NCBI GenBank assembly: GCA_007922195.1
Contig: ML681990.1
Coordinates: forward strand, 36,564,860-36,628,859
Reading direction: 5' to 3'
Origin: Podocnemis expansa
Taxonomy: Eukaryota; Chordata; Testudines; Podocnemididae
DNA length: 64,000 nt
Below, in pieces: positions 22,201 to 34,200 of this stretch. Position 1 is the stretch's first letter. Every line of letters starts with the position of its first letter. The translations under genes and the position numbers were made by a program. The notes beneath the pieces were generated by a model. It saw only the letters and a program-made list of their open reading frames with translations. It was not told the origin of the DNA and did not search any database.

Positions 22201-25200
22201 GTCCAGTTGCTTAAACTTATGTACTACTTTGCAGCATTTCATATTTCCTGTTCTAGTGGAGATTGTGATTCCTCCTTTTTCTTTTGTTTGGCATCTGCTT
22301 AATTTGACAATGTTAAACAAGCAAGGAGTCCTGTGGCATTTAAAGACTAACATTCATTTATTGCATGAGCATTCATGGCAGAAAATCCCACTTCCTCAGA
22401 TGGCAGAACTTACAGAATGGGAGGAAGATAAATTCAGGGAAGTGTAAGTCATGGGATCAGGTCATACTGTAATAGCAAATAAAAGCAGTTAAGGTTCAAA
22501 CCCTGGGGAGCAGCATATAGAGGAAGAGGAGGTCAAATCACTTGTTGTAATGAGAAAAAAAGTCATAAATCTTTATTTAATCCTGAAGAGAGAGTCAAAT
22601 TTGCAAATGAATCCCAGTTCTGCCATTTCTCTTTGAAGCCTTGATGTCATTTAATTGGTTGAGCACAGCTATCAACAGAATGATCAGGAAGATTGAAGTG
22701 CTGAGCTACTGGTTTTTGAATGTGGTGATTTCTGATGTCAGATTTGTGCCCACATATTCTTTTGGGCAGAGACTGCCCTGTTTGTCCAATATATAAGGCA
22801 AGGGGGCATTTCTGGCACATGATGCCATAAATCGCATTGGTGGATGAGCAAGAAAATGAGCCTTTGATGGAACAGCTGATTTCTTTAGGTCCTGTGATAT
22901 CTTTGGGGCAGATATGTGGGCAAAGTTAGCAGCATGGTTTGTTGAAGGGTTATGTGCCTGTTTTAGTGGTTCTGTCGTTTGGTCTGTAGTTGATGAGCAT
23001 CTTCTTAAAATTGGACGGCTGTCTCTAAGTGAGGAAAGGTCTGTCTCCCAAGGTTTGAGAGGGCAAGGGATTGTCTTGTAGAATGGCCTGTAGATCCTTA
23101 CTGATGTGCTGTAGAGATCTGACTGGGGGTTGTAGGTGATGACTAATGGCCCCCTATTGTTTTTTCTCTTTAGCACAGTGGTTTTCAACCAGCCTGCCAT
23201 GGCATATTGGTGTGCCATAAGAACTGTCCAAGTGTGCTGTGAAATTTTATTCAAAGGTAGTGAAAAATCAGTATAAAAATATTTTCATCTAAAACAATAT
23301 TCTATCCAACCAAAATTTCAATTAAAAACCTGTGAAAATTAAATTAAAAGAGGTATCGGACTTTTGAATTCTAAAGCATGAACACTGTAACGTGGGTGGC
23401 TAAAGGGCAAGATTGAGGTGGTTTGTTTTTTTTTCCCGGTGGACTTGAAACATTAATGCATTTTTTCCTTCTTTAGCTTGTTGTAGGTACTGTTTCAAAC
23501 CTCTCTAGTAAGACCATAACCATGGTAAATGTGATGTTTATGAGCAGTCAATTCAGCTCAAAAAAGTGGGTGTGGCATGGGATTGTTTGTTTGTATTGAA
23601 GTGTGCCACATTACTGAAAAGGCTGGGAACCACTGCTCAATCAGTGTCATTCCTTCTCTTTTTTGACATGGGCTCAGCATAATGTCTGAGCCTCTTGAAC
23701 ACAGAAAGTAGCACCTGGCTTCTGTTTGACCTGGAGGCTCCCTCATGGCTGCCTGTGGGCTGCTCAGCAATCTAGAAGAATGGTAGTGCTGAATGCTATG
23801 GCCGCTTCTTCCTCTTGCCCTGGATGGTTCTTCATCCTGCCCTGGGCCAGGGGCTGATAAAGGATAGGAGCTCTTCCCTAGGTTGCTATGGTCTCTTTAC
23901 AGCTCCCTGTATGTTGCAGGTGAGGCAGGAGCTACAAGTGGTCTGTTATGTGTAGGATTCTGTCTATTATACTTTGACGATCTCAGTAATTTGGTGCTTT
24001 TGTTGCTCTTTTTTTTTTTTGTTTTTATTCCTCTGGGCAGTGTCTCTGAAATCTGTTTTTTCTGAGCTTGTGTTCCTTCTGATGAATTACTGTATATACT
24101 CGTGGATACGCCAGTCCACACGTAAGCTGAATGCTGGTTCTGAGCCCCAAAAATAGTTTAAAAAAAAAAAAAAGTGAGCTTTGTATAAGCCGAGGTCCAC
24201 CTTGGACATCGGCCCCTAGCCCTCCCAACCCTGTGCTGCTGGCTTCCTCTAAGCCTCCAACCCCTCCTGCCACTCTTCACTGACACCCCCAACCCCTGCC
24301 GCTGCTTTTTCCCTGATGCCACCCAACCTCTGCCGCAGGGTGCCACCCAACCCTCAAGCCCTGACACTTGTTCCCCCCAGGCCAATGCCTCTGGACCCCT
24401 TACTTGGCTACTCCAGACGCTGGGGTACTGCTCCTTGCTTTAACACCAGCCTGGGCTGGCTCTCCAACATGGCTCTTCCAGCCACATGCTGGGCTCCAGC
24501 CCAGAGCATGCTTAGTACATGCTAAGGGCTGGTGACTTAAAATTCCTGGGGTGGGGTTGTCTACTAGTATTGACCTGCGTATAAGTCAAGTGCCTGTTTT
24601 AAAGGCAATTGTCAGGCATAAAAATGTCGGCTTATACTTGAGTATATGAGGTAGTTTCCTTGCTATTGTGGATTGTTTTTCATGGATTTGTGTGTATTTA
24701 GTGCCTCTCAGAGTATTTTGGTAGCTATTTGAATAATGCTGTCTTACACCTAATGTAGGCTTGGAATTGTGAGTGGACAGGGTGTCATTTTTCGGTCCTG
24801 GACTTCTCGGTTAAGAACAGTAGCAGCTTATTTATTTATTTTGGTAATTTCTCTTTGGAGCTATTTAAATACCTCAGTTTCTCCTATTCCTACTTGTCAC
24901 AGAACAGCAAGAGCACCTGCTTCTTCCTCTCCTGCAAAAAGGAAAAGAGGTGTTTAATTTTCCATATCTTAATGATTTTTGTGCCTCTGGTATTAACACC
25001 TATCTTTCTGGCTAACTGTGAAAGAATTCAATAGTGTTATGTAGGAGGCCAGCGGGTTGGGAGGGTGCCTCCTGCTGGTGGTACAGGGGAGTTAGATGTT
25101 GGGGTGCCCCTCCCGGTAGCAGGAAATTTGTCTCTGGCCCCAGCACCCCTGGCAGGGTGGGCAACTACAAAGTCTATGAGCTCGGGTGGTCATGAACTAC

Positions 25201-28200
25201 TTGGGGTTTTAACCAAGTTGAGTGGGTTGAGGAGGGAGATGCAGGTCCACCCGCACCACTGTGTCTCAGCCCAGGGTCCTAGGCAGTGGTCAGGCAGTCC
25301 ACCACTTGGTCAGCAGGGCTCCTACCAAAACACACTGCCCTGTGACATGGCCTGGCTTTCTGCCTTCCCAGGGCTACTTCCTCCAGCCCCGACCCTTCCC
25401 CAGCCTTGAGTACCAAAGTCCAGAGATAATAGCTGTCCTCAGGGTCTCCACTTTAGAAGGCCTGTGGGATCCCAGCGAACCCCTGCATGTCCATAGGCGG
25501 CAGGTCAGGGTACTGCTCAGGTTCCTCAATGAAGGGGGCAACTTCTCCAGGTTCTGGGCCTGATATGCTGCTGGCGTTTCTTCCTCTGCTGAGGGTAGCT
25601 CCTCCAGATCGCAGGGCAGGCAGGTCAGGGGGTCTTCAGCTTCCCCTTCGTCCTGATCTGCCTCTGGGTGGGGTGGCTGCCCTGCAGGGTGGTGGGCTTT
25701 GGGATGGCTGCCTCAGGGTTATTAACCGAGTCACTTGGCCTGGGGAGGCTGGGCGGGCTGTAGAGTTGGGTGCCTGGAGAGGCAGGGGCCTGCCGGCAAG
25801 GCGGGATCTGTCTTCTTCAGGCATGCTCCCTCCAGGCAGGCAGACAAGTCCTTCCCCTTTGGGAGCTCAGCCCCAACTGAGCTCTTAGCCTGGGCTTTTA
25901 TACTTCCCCTTCCTGTTCTGGCCACGCCCCTCTGCTTTGGGGCCTGGAGCTAGGGCTTGCAGTTCCCCGCCTAGCCAGAGAGGGCATTCGGGGCATTCTT
26001 CCGGATCTGGCTCTGAGGGAGGCCACAATACCTGCCTACATATTACTGACCCTACCTTTTCAATTCATGAATTTCAGCACTGAAATTATGTTAATTTAAC
26101 AAATTATCTCATACCTGTTATCTGTAAAATAATTATTTTGTCCATAATTTAGTTGTAATCTTACAACTTGAAATGTTAAGGGAAGATCACAATCGATTGA
26201 TACTGGTTTTTGACTCCAGCAATTCTTCTGCAGTGGACATATTGTAATGTGGATGGACAATTACCATCCACTAAATCCAAAGGTGTAGCTCTGTTAGTCT
26301 AGTTCAGCAAAACAAACAAGAGGTCCAGAAGCACTGAAAGACTAACAAATTTATTTATCGCATGACCTTTCATGGGAGAAAATCCCACTTCGTCAGATTC
26401 CTTGAAGGCAGGGAACTTAGAGAATGGGAGGAAAATAAATGCATGGACTTACGTTCTCCTGTACAGTGGGGACCCATTAACGCGCAACCCGTTTGCACGC
26501 AGATCTGGTTAACGCGCGCTCCGGTCATGTCCCCCGAAGCCATTAACTGAACGCGTGGGACTCACTAGTGCGAGGCGCCTAAAGGCGGAAGTTGGCCTGG
26601 GCACAGAAACGTGCAAAGTGACTGGCAACTTAAGGAGTCCGGCACGATAGCTAAAAGGGGAAGTTGGGCCAGGTGTGGAAACAGGTAGAGGGAGCCTTCT
26701 ATTGCTGCACTCTGATTTATTTATCTGTTTGCCGCAGTCCCATTTGCGCATGGTCCGTTTAACGCACGGTCGTGGGGGCTTGTCCCCCGACACCTGCGCA
26801 TTAACAGGTCCCCACTGTATTTATTTTTCTCCCATTGTGTAAGATCCTTATCTTCAAAGCATCTGACGAAGTGGGATTTTCTCCCATGTAAGCTCATGCA
26901 ATGAATAAATTTATTAGTTTTTAGTTTAGAAGTGCCACAGGACTCCTTGGTGTTTTTTTTTTAATCCACCAGATGTCACTGTTGCATCACATGAGCTGCA
27001 TATCAATTTGGAAAAAGAAGTGTTTCTTAAATATGAGATTCTTGTTTTTAAAGCATCTTGAGATAGCTTATTACATAAAACTATAAATAAGCATGTTTTT
27101 GCTTTTCTCCCGTCTTTCCTCTGTTGTGCACTTGACAGTTCTTAGAAAGATCAATACATTAGTATAAACCTCACTTGTTACTTGTACACAAATTAATTTT
27201 TCAAGTGTTTTTCAGCACTTTCTTTGCTTATCATAAGATGTTTTCATCTGGAGATTTTTCTCCTGTATAGTTCATTTCTTTCTACTTGATACTGTAGTAG
27301 GGCCCTAATCCTGAGTCTTTCGCATTCTGTTTGTTTGTATGATGGATGAGCTGGGGGTATATCTTTAACAGATAAGACTAGTATGGGATTGAGTGAAAAG
27401 GAAATCTGGCTTCTGAGCTCTAGTTAAGTCACAGACAATATAAATGAAGAAATATGCAGATAATTCAATTAAATTGCTTTTTTTTTTAATGCTTTGTTTT
27501 CCCTAGGAGTGTCTTGTTACAATAGTTAGTTTTAAAATCAAGGTTAAATTTCTTGATTGTAAGCACTGTAGTTTACAAATATCAGGAAATGTCAATCAAA
27601 AGTGCAGGCTTTTGTAATTGCCTATGTTTTAGGATCTACTTGATATGTCTAACCCAGGGGTGGCCACACTTATGGAACTGAAGAGCCATACAAGTTGAGT
27701 ATTAAATCTTCAAGAGCCGCAGTAAGGCATATAGCCATATTTTACCTACTAAGTTTAAAGTTTATTGCACACTTTAATTTTATTATAAAAAGAGGGTAAA
27801 TATTGATCCTACTAATGTCAGATTCTAATAATTACTTAACGTTACCATGAAGATTAGGCCTACCTAAACAGTAAAAACTCAGCTTCTCTCCACCATCCTG
27901 ATCATTCCCTGCTTCTTCCTGCAATCTTGACCCCCCTCTCTAACCCCCAGGCCCTGATGCTGGCTCCCCTGGGCTGACTCAGGGCAGGAGATTCAAAACT
28001 CCTAGGCTTGGGCTGCTTTCTTCTGGCTCTCTTCCGCGAGCCGCATTTTTTCATTCAAGAGCTGCATGTGGTTCCTGAGCCGCAGTTTGGCCACACCTGC
28101 TCTAACCAAAGAAAATTACAATAGTGTATGGTTTTTTAAATGGTGTCTGGATATTTCAGATCAATCACTGGAATTATTGTTTTCTGAATATATTTTCCCA

Positions 28201-31200
28201 TTTTTATGGAGCTATTAAAAAAGAATTAAGTTAAATTTTAAAAGGCACCTAAGTCCCATTTCCAAAAAGATGATTAGGCATCTGTCAATTGGACTTAGCT
28301 TCCTAAGAACGTAACTTGCTTTTACAGTGGTACGTAAGCATTTTTGAAAATTTACCTGTGTACTATTTATCCAGTTAATCTGAGGAGTACAGAGAATAGA
28401 GTACGTGAAAAGTCAGAAAATTGCAATAAATATTTTTGTTAGACCACCTCTCATTGTTTTTCCTGTTTTGTATTAATTTGGTCCTGTAGGTCTTGTGTAC
28501 GTTAGGATAAAAGGTGTATTTTTAAGATAACATATTGTAGACCAATAGGGAACTTTATAGTATTTGCTCATAAAACTGAATCGTAGAGGGAAGTCACTGT
28601 CTCTAATGCAGGGGTCTCAAACTGCAACCCACGGGCTGCATGCGGCACCTAAAGCTATTTCCTGTGGCCTTCAATGATGCTGTCGTTACAGATATTTGCA
28701 ATAGTGTTGTATGAATAGGTTTCAGTGGTGTGGCCTTCAGCTTAACGTACTAGTCCTCATGCAGCCCTCAAAGTAATTTGAGTTTGAGACCCCTGCTCTA
28801 ATGTCTATTAGGTTTTCTCTGTTGCTTGAGAAAGCTGTGAAAAGCAATGTAGATTCTGAACCTGTCAGCAGTGCAGGCAGGATAACAATGCTTCGTTGAA
28901 CCTTTGCAAGAGTCTCTCTGCAGCCATAAAGGCTAGATAAAAACAATTAAGGTGAAAGCTTATGTTCTGCTGAAAATTATCATTTAGGTTCTTCCATTTG
29001 CCTGAGAGCTTTCCACATGCCAACAGATAATGTGCGAGCAGATTTGTTTTCATGCCCTGTATAATATTTAAATCTGATAAAGTGTTTTAAAACAGCCTTA
29101 TTTGGTTGCACAATAGGTCATTGTCTAACAAATTTTTCATTCAGCCCTTTCTGGAGAAGATGTAACTAAGGTCATACGCAGTATGGTATGTTATAAGGAG
29201 TAAAAATTACATATTGATCCATAAACTTGAACAAGAAATTATATAAAATCGTGAAAGGAAGGTTTAAAATTGCATTTGCATAAAAATTGATCATAGTGCC
29301 TGGAATTTATCTTCCCCAATCTGTTTTTCTAGTATATTCTTGCTATTTATAGCAACAATTTTCACTCAAGTACTGCCTCTCCAAAAGAACTGTCAATTTT
29401 CCACTATAATATGTTACTTTGGCAGTAAATGGTAAAAGACGCTTCTGAGCTTAGCAGAAACCATTCTTATTATTGACCAAACAGTGTAAGAATTCATTCT
29501 AAAAGCGACATGTTTCAGAATGAAGTATATGGGTTATGATGTAGGCGATTTTTGCACATCAGGACAGATTCAAAGTAAATGGCAACTAGAGCTTTTGCAC
29601 TACAGCCCTGAAGAACGTAATGGGTTGACATGTAATTGTTTATTAGGACAGGAAACTATAAAATGCTGCTGATGCTTTATGTAGATCTTTCTCCCATTTT
29701 GGCGTATGAAGTGATGTTGGGAATGTGCTTGCATAATGCCATTCCCACATCTTCCTTCTAAGATGTTATTGAATGGTTCCTTCATGTTGGGGATTATTCT
29801 GTGATAAAACTGTTTTGGTTTTTTTATGATAAATATTTTCATTTTCAGTTAACATTGAGAGGAGTCTTAAGGAACTTAGCTTGTTTAGCCTAACCGAAAG
29901 AAGGTTGAGGGGTGATATGATTGCTTTCTATGAATACATCAGAGGGATAAATTTCAGGGAGGGAGAGGAATTATTTGAGTACAGTACCAATGTGGACACC
30001 AGAAGAAATGGATATAAACTGTCTATCAGGAAATTTAGGCTTGAAATTAGATGCAGATCTCTAACCATTAGAGGAGTAAAGTTCTGGAATAGCTTTCCAA
30101 GGGGAACTGTGGGGGCAGAAAAACGTAACTTCTTTCAAAACTGAGCTTGTTAAGTTTGTGGAGGGCATGGTACGAAGGGATAGACCTACTTGGGAAATTG
30201 CCTGATCTTTGATTTACAGCTACTGGTGGTGGATATGCAAGTGGCCTAAGAAGGGAGAGTAGATAAGGTGCGTTCTGAGTTATTAGAGAGACTTGTTTCT
30301 TGGGTGACTGTCTGGTGAGACTTGTCCCATGCTCAGGGTTTAGCTGATCACCATGTTTGGGGTTTGGAAGGAATTTCCCCCAGGGCTGATTGGCTAGGGC
30401 TCTGGGGATGTAGCATGGGGCATGGCTCACCTACTGGTGAATTCTCTGCATCTTGAAGTCCTTAAATCGTGATTTGAGGACTTAAATAACTCAGTTATAG
30501 GTTAGAGGCTTATTGCAGGAATGGGTGGATGATGTATTGAGGTCTCCATTGTGCAGGAGGGGAGACTAGATGATCATACTGTTCTCTTCCTACCTTAGAG
30601 TCTATGAGTAGTTGTTGAACAACAAATTATTTGTTGAGCTGCAGTTGCCAAGATATATTATAGGATTCCAAAGGCTATGGGATCTGTGTTTGAATTCCTA
30701 CCTTATGCCAGTTGTTATGGGCAAGAGCTGGAAATTTGGTAGAGGCTAGGGACTTAAACTGGAAAGCTCTTATCTGGCAGAGGGAGAATCAGTATGTTTG
30801 TGATATAGGGGTGAGGAATAAAGAGGGTTCATAGCAGGTAAGTTGTGAGAGATCAGGTAAAATATGTAATACTTTTAACATGGTAGGAGAGAACTATCAT
30901 CAAACAAAATGTTGCAAGGTTTCAACTGTTGAATTTCTAATCTTTGATTAGCTATATATTTGTCATACCTGGAATATTAGTGACTCATACTGTATATTAA
31001 AGTTGCATAACCCTTGCCATTGTAATCCTTTTTTAAAAATTTGTTCTAAGGTGTTTTTCCGCCCTGATTTATTGGTGCTTTATTAATTATATTGATTATT
31101 TAAGAATTCCCAGTTAACAGTCTGTGGTTTTACATGGTCTTCATCCATGTTTGGACTCAGAGTTGAGTTACTATTAATTGAGAACCCCAACAAGCAAGTG

Positions 31201-34200
31201 AATAATGCTAATTCTTTGGAAAAAATTTCTGAATTTGCAGTAGCTTCATTAATACAGTCAATAAAAGCACAAATGCTCTAACCAAGGGGTCTCAAACTCA
31301 AATCATCATGAGAGCCATACAAGGACTAGTAGAGGGCTGCATGAGGACTAGTACGTTAGCCTGAGGGCTGCACCACTGAAACCTTTTCATACAACGATAT
31401 TGCAAATATCAGTAATGATTGTGTCATCACGGGCTGCAGGAAATAGCTTTAGGGGCTGCATGTGGCCCAGGGGCCATGTGTTTGAGACCCCTGTTCTAAC
31501 CCAAACAAGTAGGTAGACATAGTACAGAACCGTCTTAGATCCAGCATCAGGACAATCTTTTACTCATACCATCCTTTTGGAGATGTAGAATGTGGGAGAT
31601 AGATGATTGTCTGTGAGGGTCCTGTTCTGTTTCTATAAAGACAAGGTGGATGAGGTGATATCTTTTATTGTTCGTGAAAGAGACGGGTTGTCAGCTTACA
31701 TCGAGCTCTACTTCAGGTCTGTGTAGTTTGAAAGCTTGTCTCTTTCAACAGAAGATTGTCCAGTAAAAGCTATTACCTTGTGTCTAGTGTCTTCGTACCA
31801 ACACCACCGCAAATTGCTTCCCATCTCTGACATATCAAAAGACAGGCTGTGGTTGGCTCTTTTATAGGGCTCATTAGCCACCATGCATTTGTAAGGCCGT
31901 ATGGCCTCATTTGTAGTTAATTAAATCTCATCACCATAACTATGTTGGGGTGTTGCCTTTTTAAAGGTTAGTGTATGTATTGTTTCAAACTTATTAGCAT
32001 ATACATCAGTTATTTACTGTATCAGTCTTGCAACTGAGCATCTGCTTTTGATCCTATCCCAAAACATCCAAACTGGCATTAACTGGTATTATGTGGTTAT
32101 CTGTCCGCAATTTAGTCATATCAGTGTATCTTAGCATTCTGTCTTGTGCTATTTTGTAATTTTAAGATTCTGGTTATTTATGTGTGGTAATGCTTCATAA
32201 CTCTTACACTAATGTCTTATAGATGTGGGCCTATAGGTTTCTTGCATTACTGCTTTGTCCCTATACCTTATCAAGCAAATCTCTGTTCGTACACGCTACA
32301 CTTTGGCAGACCATTTGGGCTGAGACTTCCTATGCTCCGTCTCTGGCTGATACTGAATTTTTGTGGAAAGTTTGAGGAAAAAAAGGGTCAGCATACTTTT
32401 GAGACTAAGGCTAGTGAAAAATAGGTAGTTTTGCAAAAGTTGTAAACTTTTCGTAGAATCATAGGGTTAGAAGGGACCTCATGAGGTCATATAGTCCAAC
32501 CCCCTGCCAAAAAAAAGTGGGACCACTCTCACTAAATCATCCCAGCCAGGGTTTTGTCTATCTGAGCCTTAAATATCTCCAAATATGGAGATTCCACCAC
32601 CACCTCTCTAGGTAGCCCATTCCAATGCTTTACCACCCTCCTAATAAAGTTTTTCCTAATATCCAACCTCAGTCTCCCCAGCTGCAACTTGAAACCATTG
32701 CTCCTTGTTCTGTCCTTTTGTTGCTAGTGAGAATAGCCGAGTTCTGTCCTCCTTGGAGCCATCCCTTCAAGTAGTTGAAGGTTGCTATCAAATCCCTTCT
32801 CAGCCTTCTCCTCTGCAGGCTAAATAAGCCTTGTTCCTTCAGCCTCTCTTCCTAAGTCTTATGCTCCAGCCCCTTGATCATTTTTGTTGTCCTCCGCTGG
32901 ACTCTTTGTAATTTGCCCACTTCCTTTTTGTAGTGCGGAGCCCAAAACTGGACACAGTATTCTGGATGCAGCCTCATCAGCACCGAATATAGGGGAACAA
33001 TCACATCCCTTGATCTGCTGGCAACACTTCTTCTAATGCAGCCCAGTATGCCATTGGCCTTTTTGGCAGCAAGAGCACACTGTTGACTCATATCCAGCTT
33101 CCCATCCACCATGACCCCCAGATCCTTTTCTACATTGCTGCTACTTAGCTGATCACTCCCCAGCCTGTAGCAGTGCATGGGGTTTTTCCGTCCCAAGTGC
33201 AGGACTTTGCACTTGTCCTTGTTGAACCTCATGAGATTTTTATTGGCCCACTGCTCCAATTTGCCTAGGTCTCCTTGAATCCTGTCCCTACCCTCCAGCA
33301 TGTCTACCGTTCCCCCCAGCTTGGTGTCACCCACAAACTTACTGAGTGTGCAGTCTATCCCATCGTCCAGATCATTAATGAAGATGTTGAACAGAACTGG
33401 CCCCAGGACTGACCCCTGGGGCATACCACTCATTACTGGTTGCCAACTAGACATGGAGCCATTGATTCCTACTTGCTGAAACCATTGATCTAGCCAGTTT
33501 TCTTTTCCACCTTACTGTCCACACATTGAACCCATACTTCCTTAACTTGCTGATGAGAATGCAGTGGGAATCTGTATCAAAAAGCCTTGCTTAAGTCGAG
33601 GTATATCATGTCAATGGCTCTTCCTGCATCCACAGATCCAATCATCTCATCGTAGAAGGCTATGAGATTGGTCAGCACGAATTACCCTTGGTGAATCCAT
33701 GCTGACTGTTCCTGATCACTCTTTTTTTTTTTTTTTTCCCCCCTCAAAGTGTTTCAGGATGGGTTCTTTGAGAGCCTGCTCTGTGATTTTTCTAGGGATT
33801 GAGGTGAGGCTGACAGGTCTGCAATTCCCTGGATCCCCCTTTTTCCCTTTTTTGAAGATAGGTACTATATTTGCTTTTTTCCAGTCCTCCGGCACCTCCC
33901 CTGTTTGCCACGAGTTTTCAAAGATAATGGCCAGCGGTACTGCTATCTCATCAGCTAAGTCCCTCAGCACCCGCGGATGCAGTTCATCAGGCCCCATGGA
34001 CTTGTGTGCATCCATCTTCTTTAAGTAGTCCCTTATCTGACCTTCCATCACCAAGGGCCTCTGTTCCTCTCTCCAATCTGCCATACCCAATGTAGTGGGC
34101 TGGGAGCTGGCCCTGCCTGTGAAAACTGAAGTAAAAACATTGAGCACTTCATCTTTGTCCTCATCCTCCATCACAAGGATACCTGCCCCATTCAATAAGG

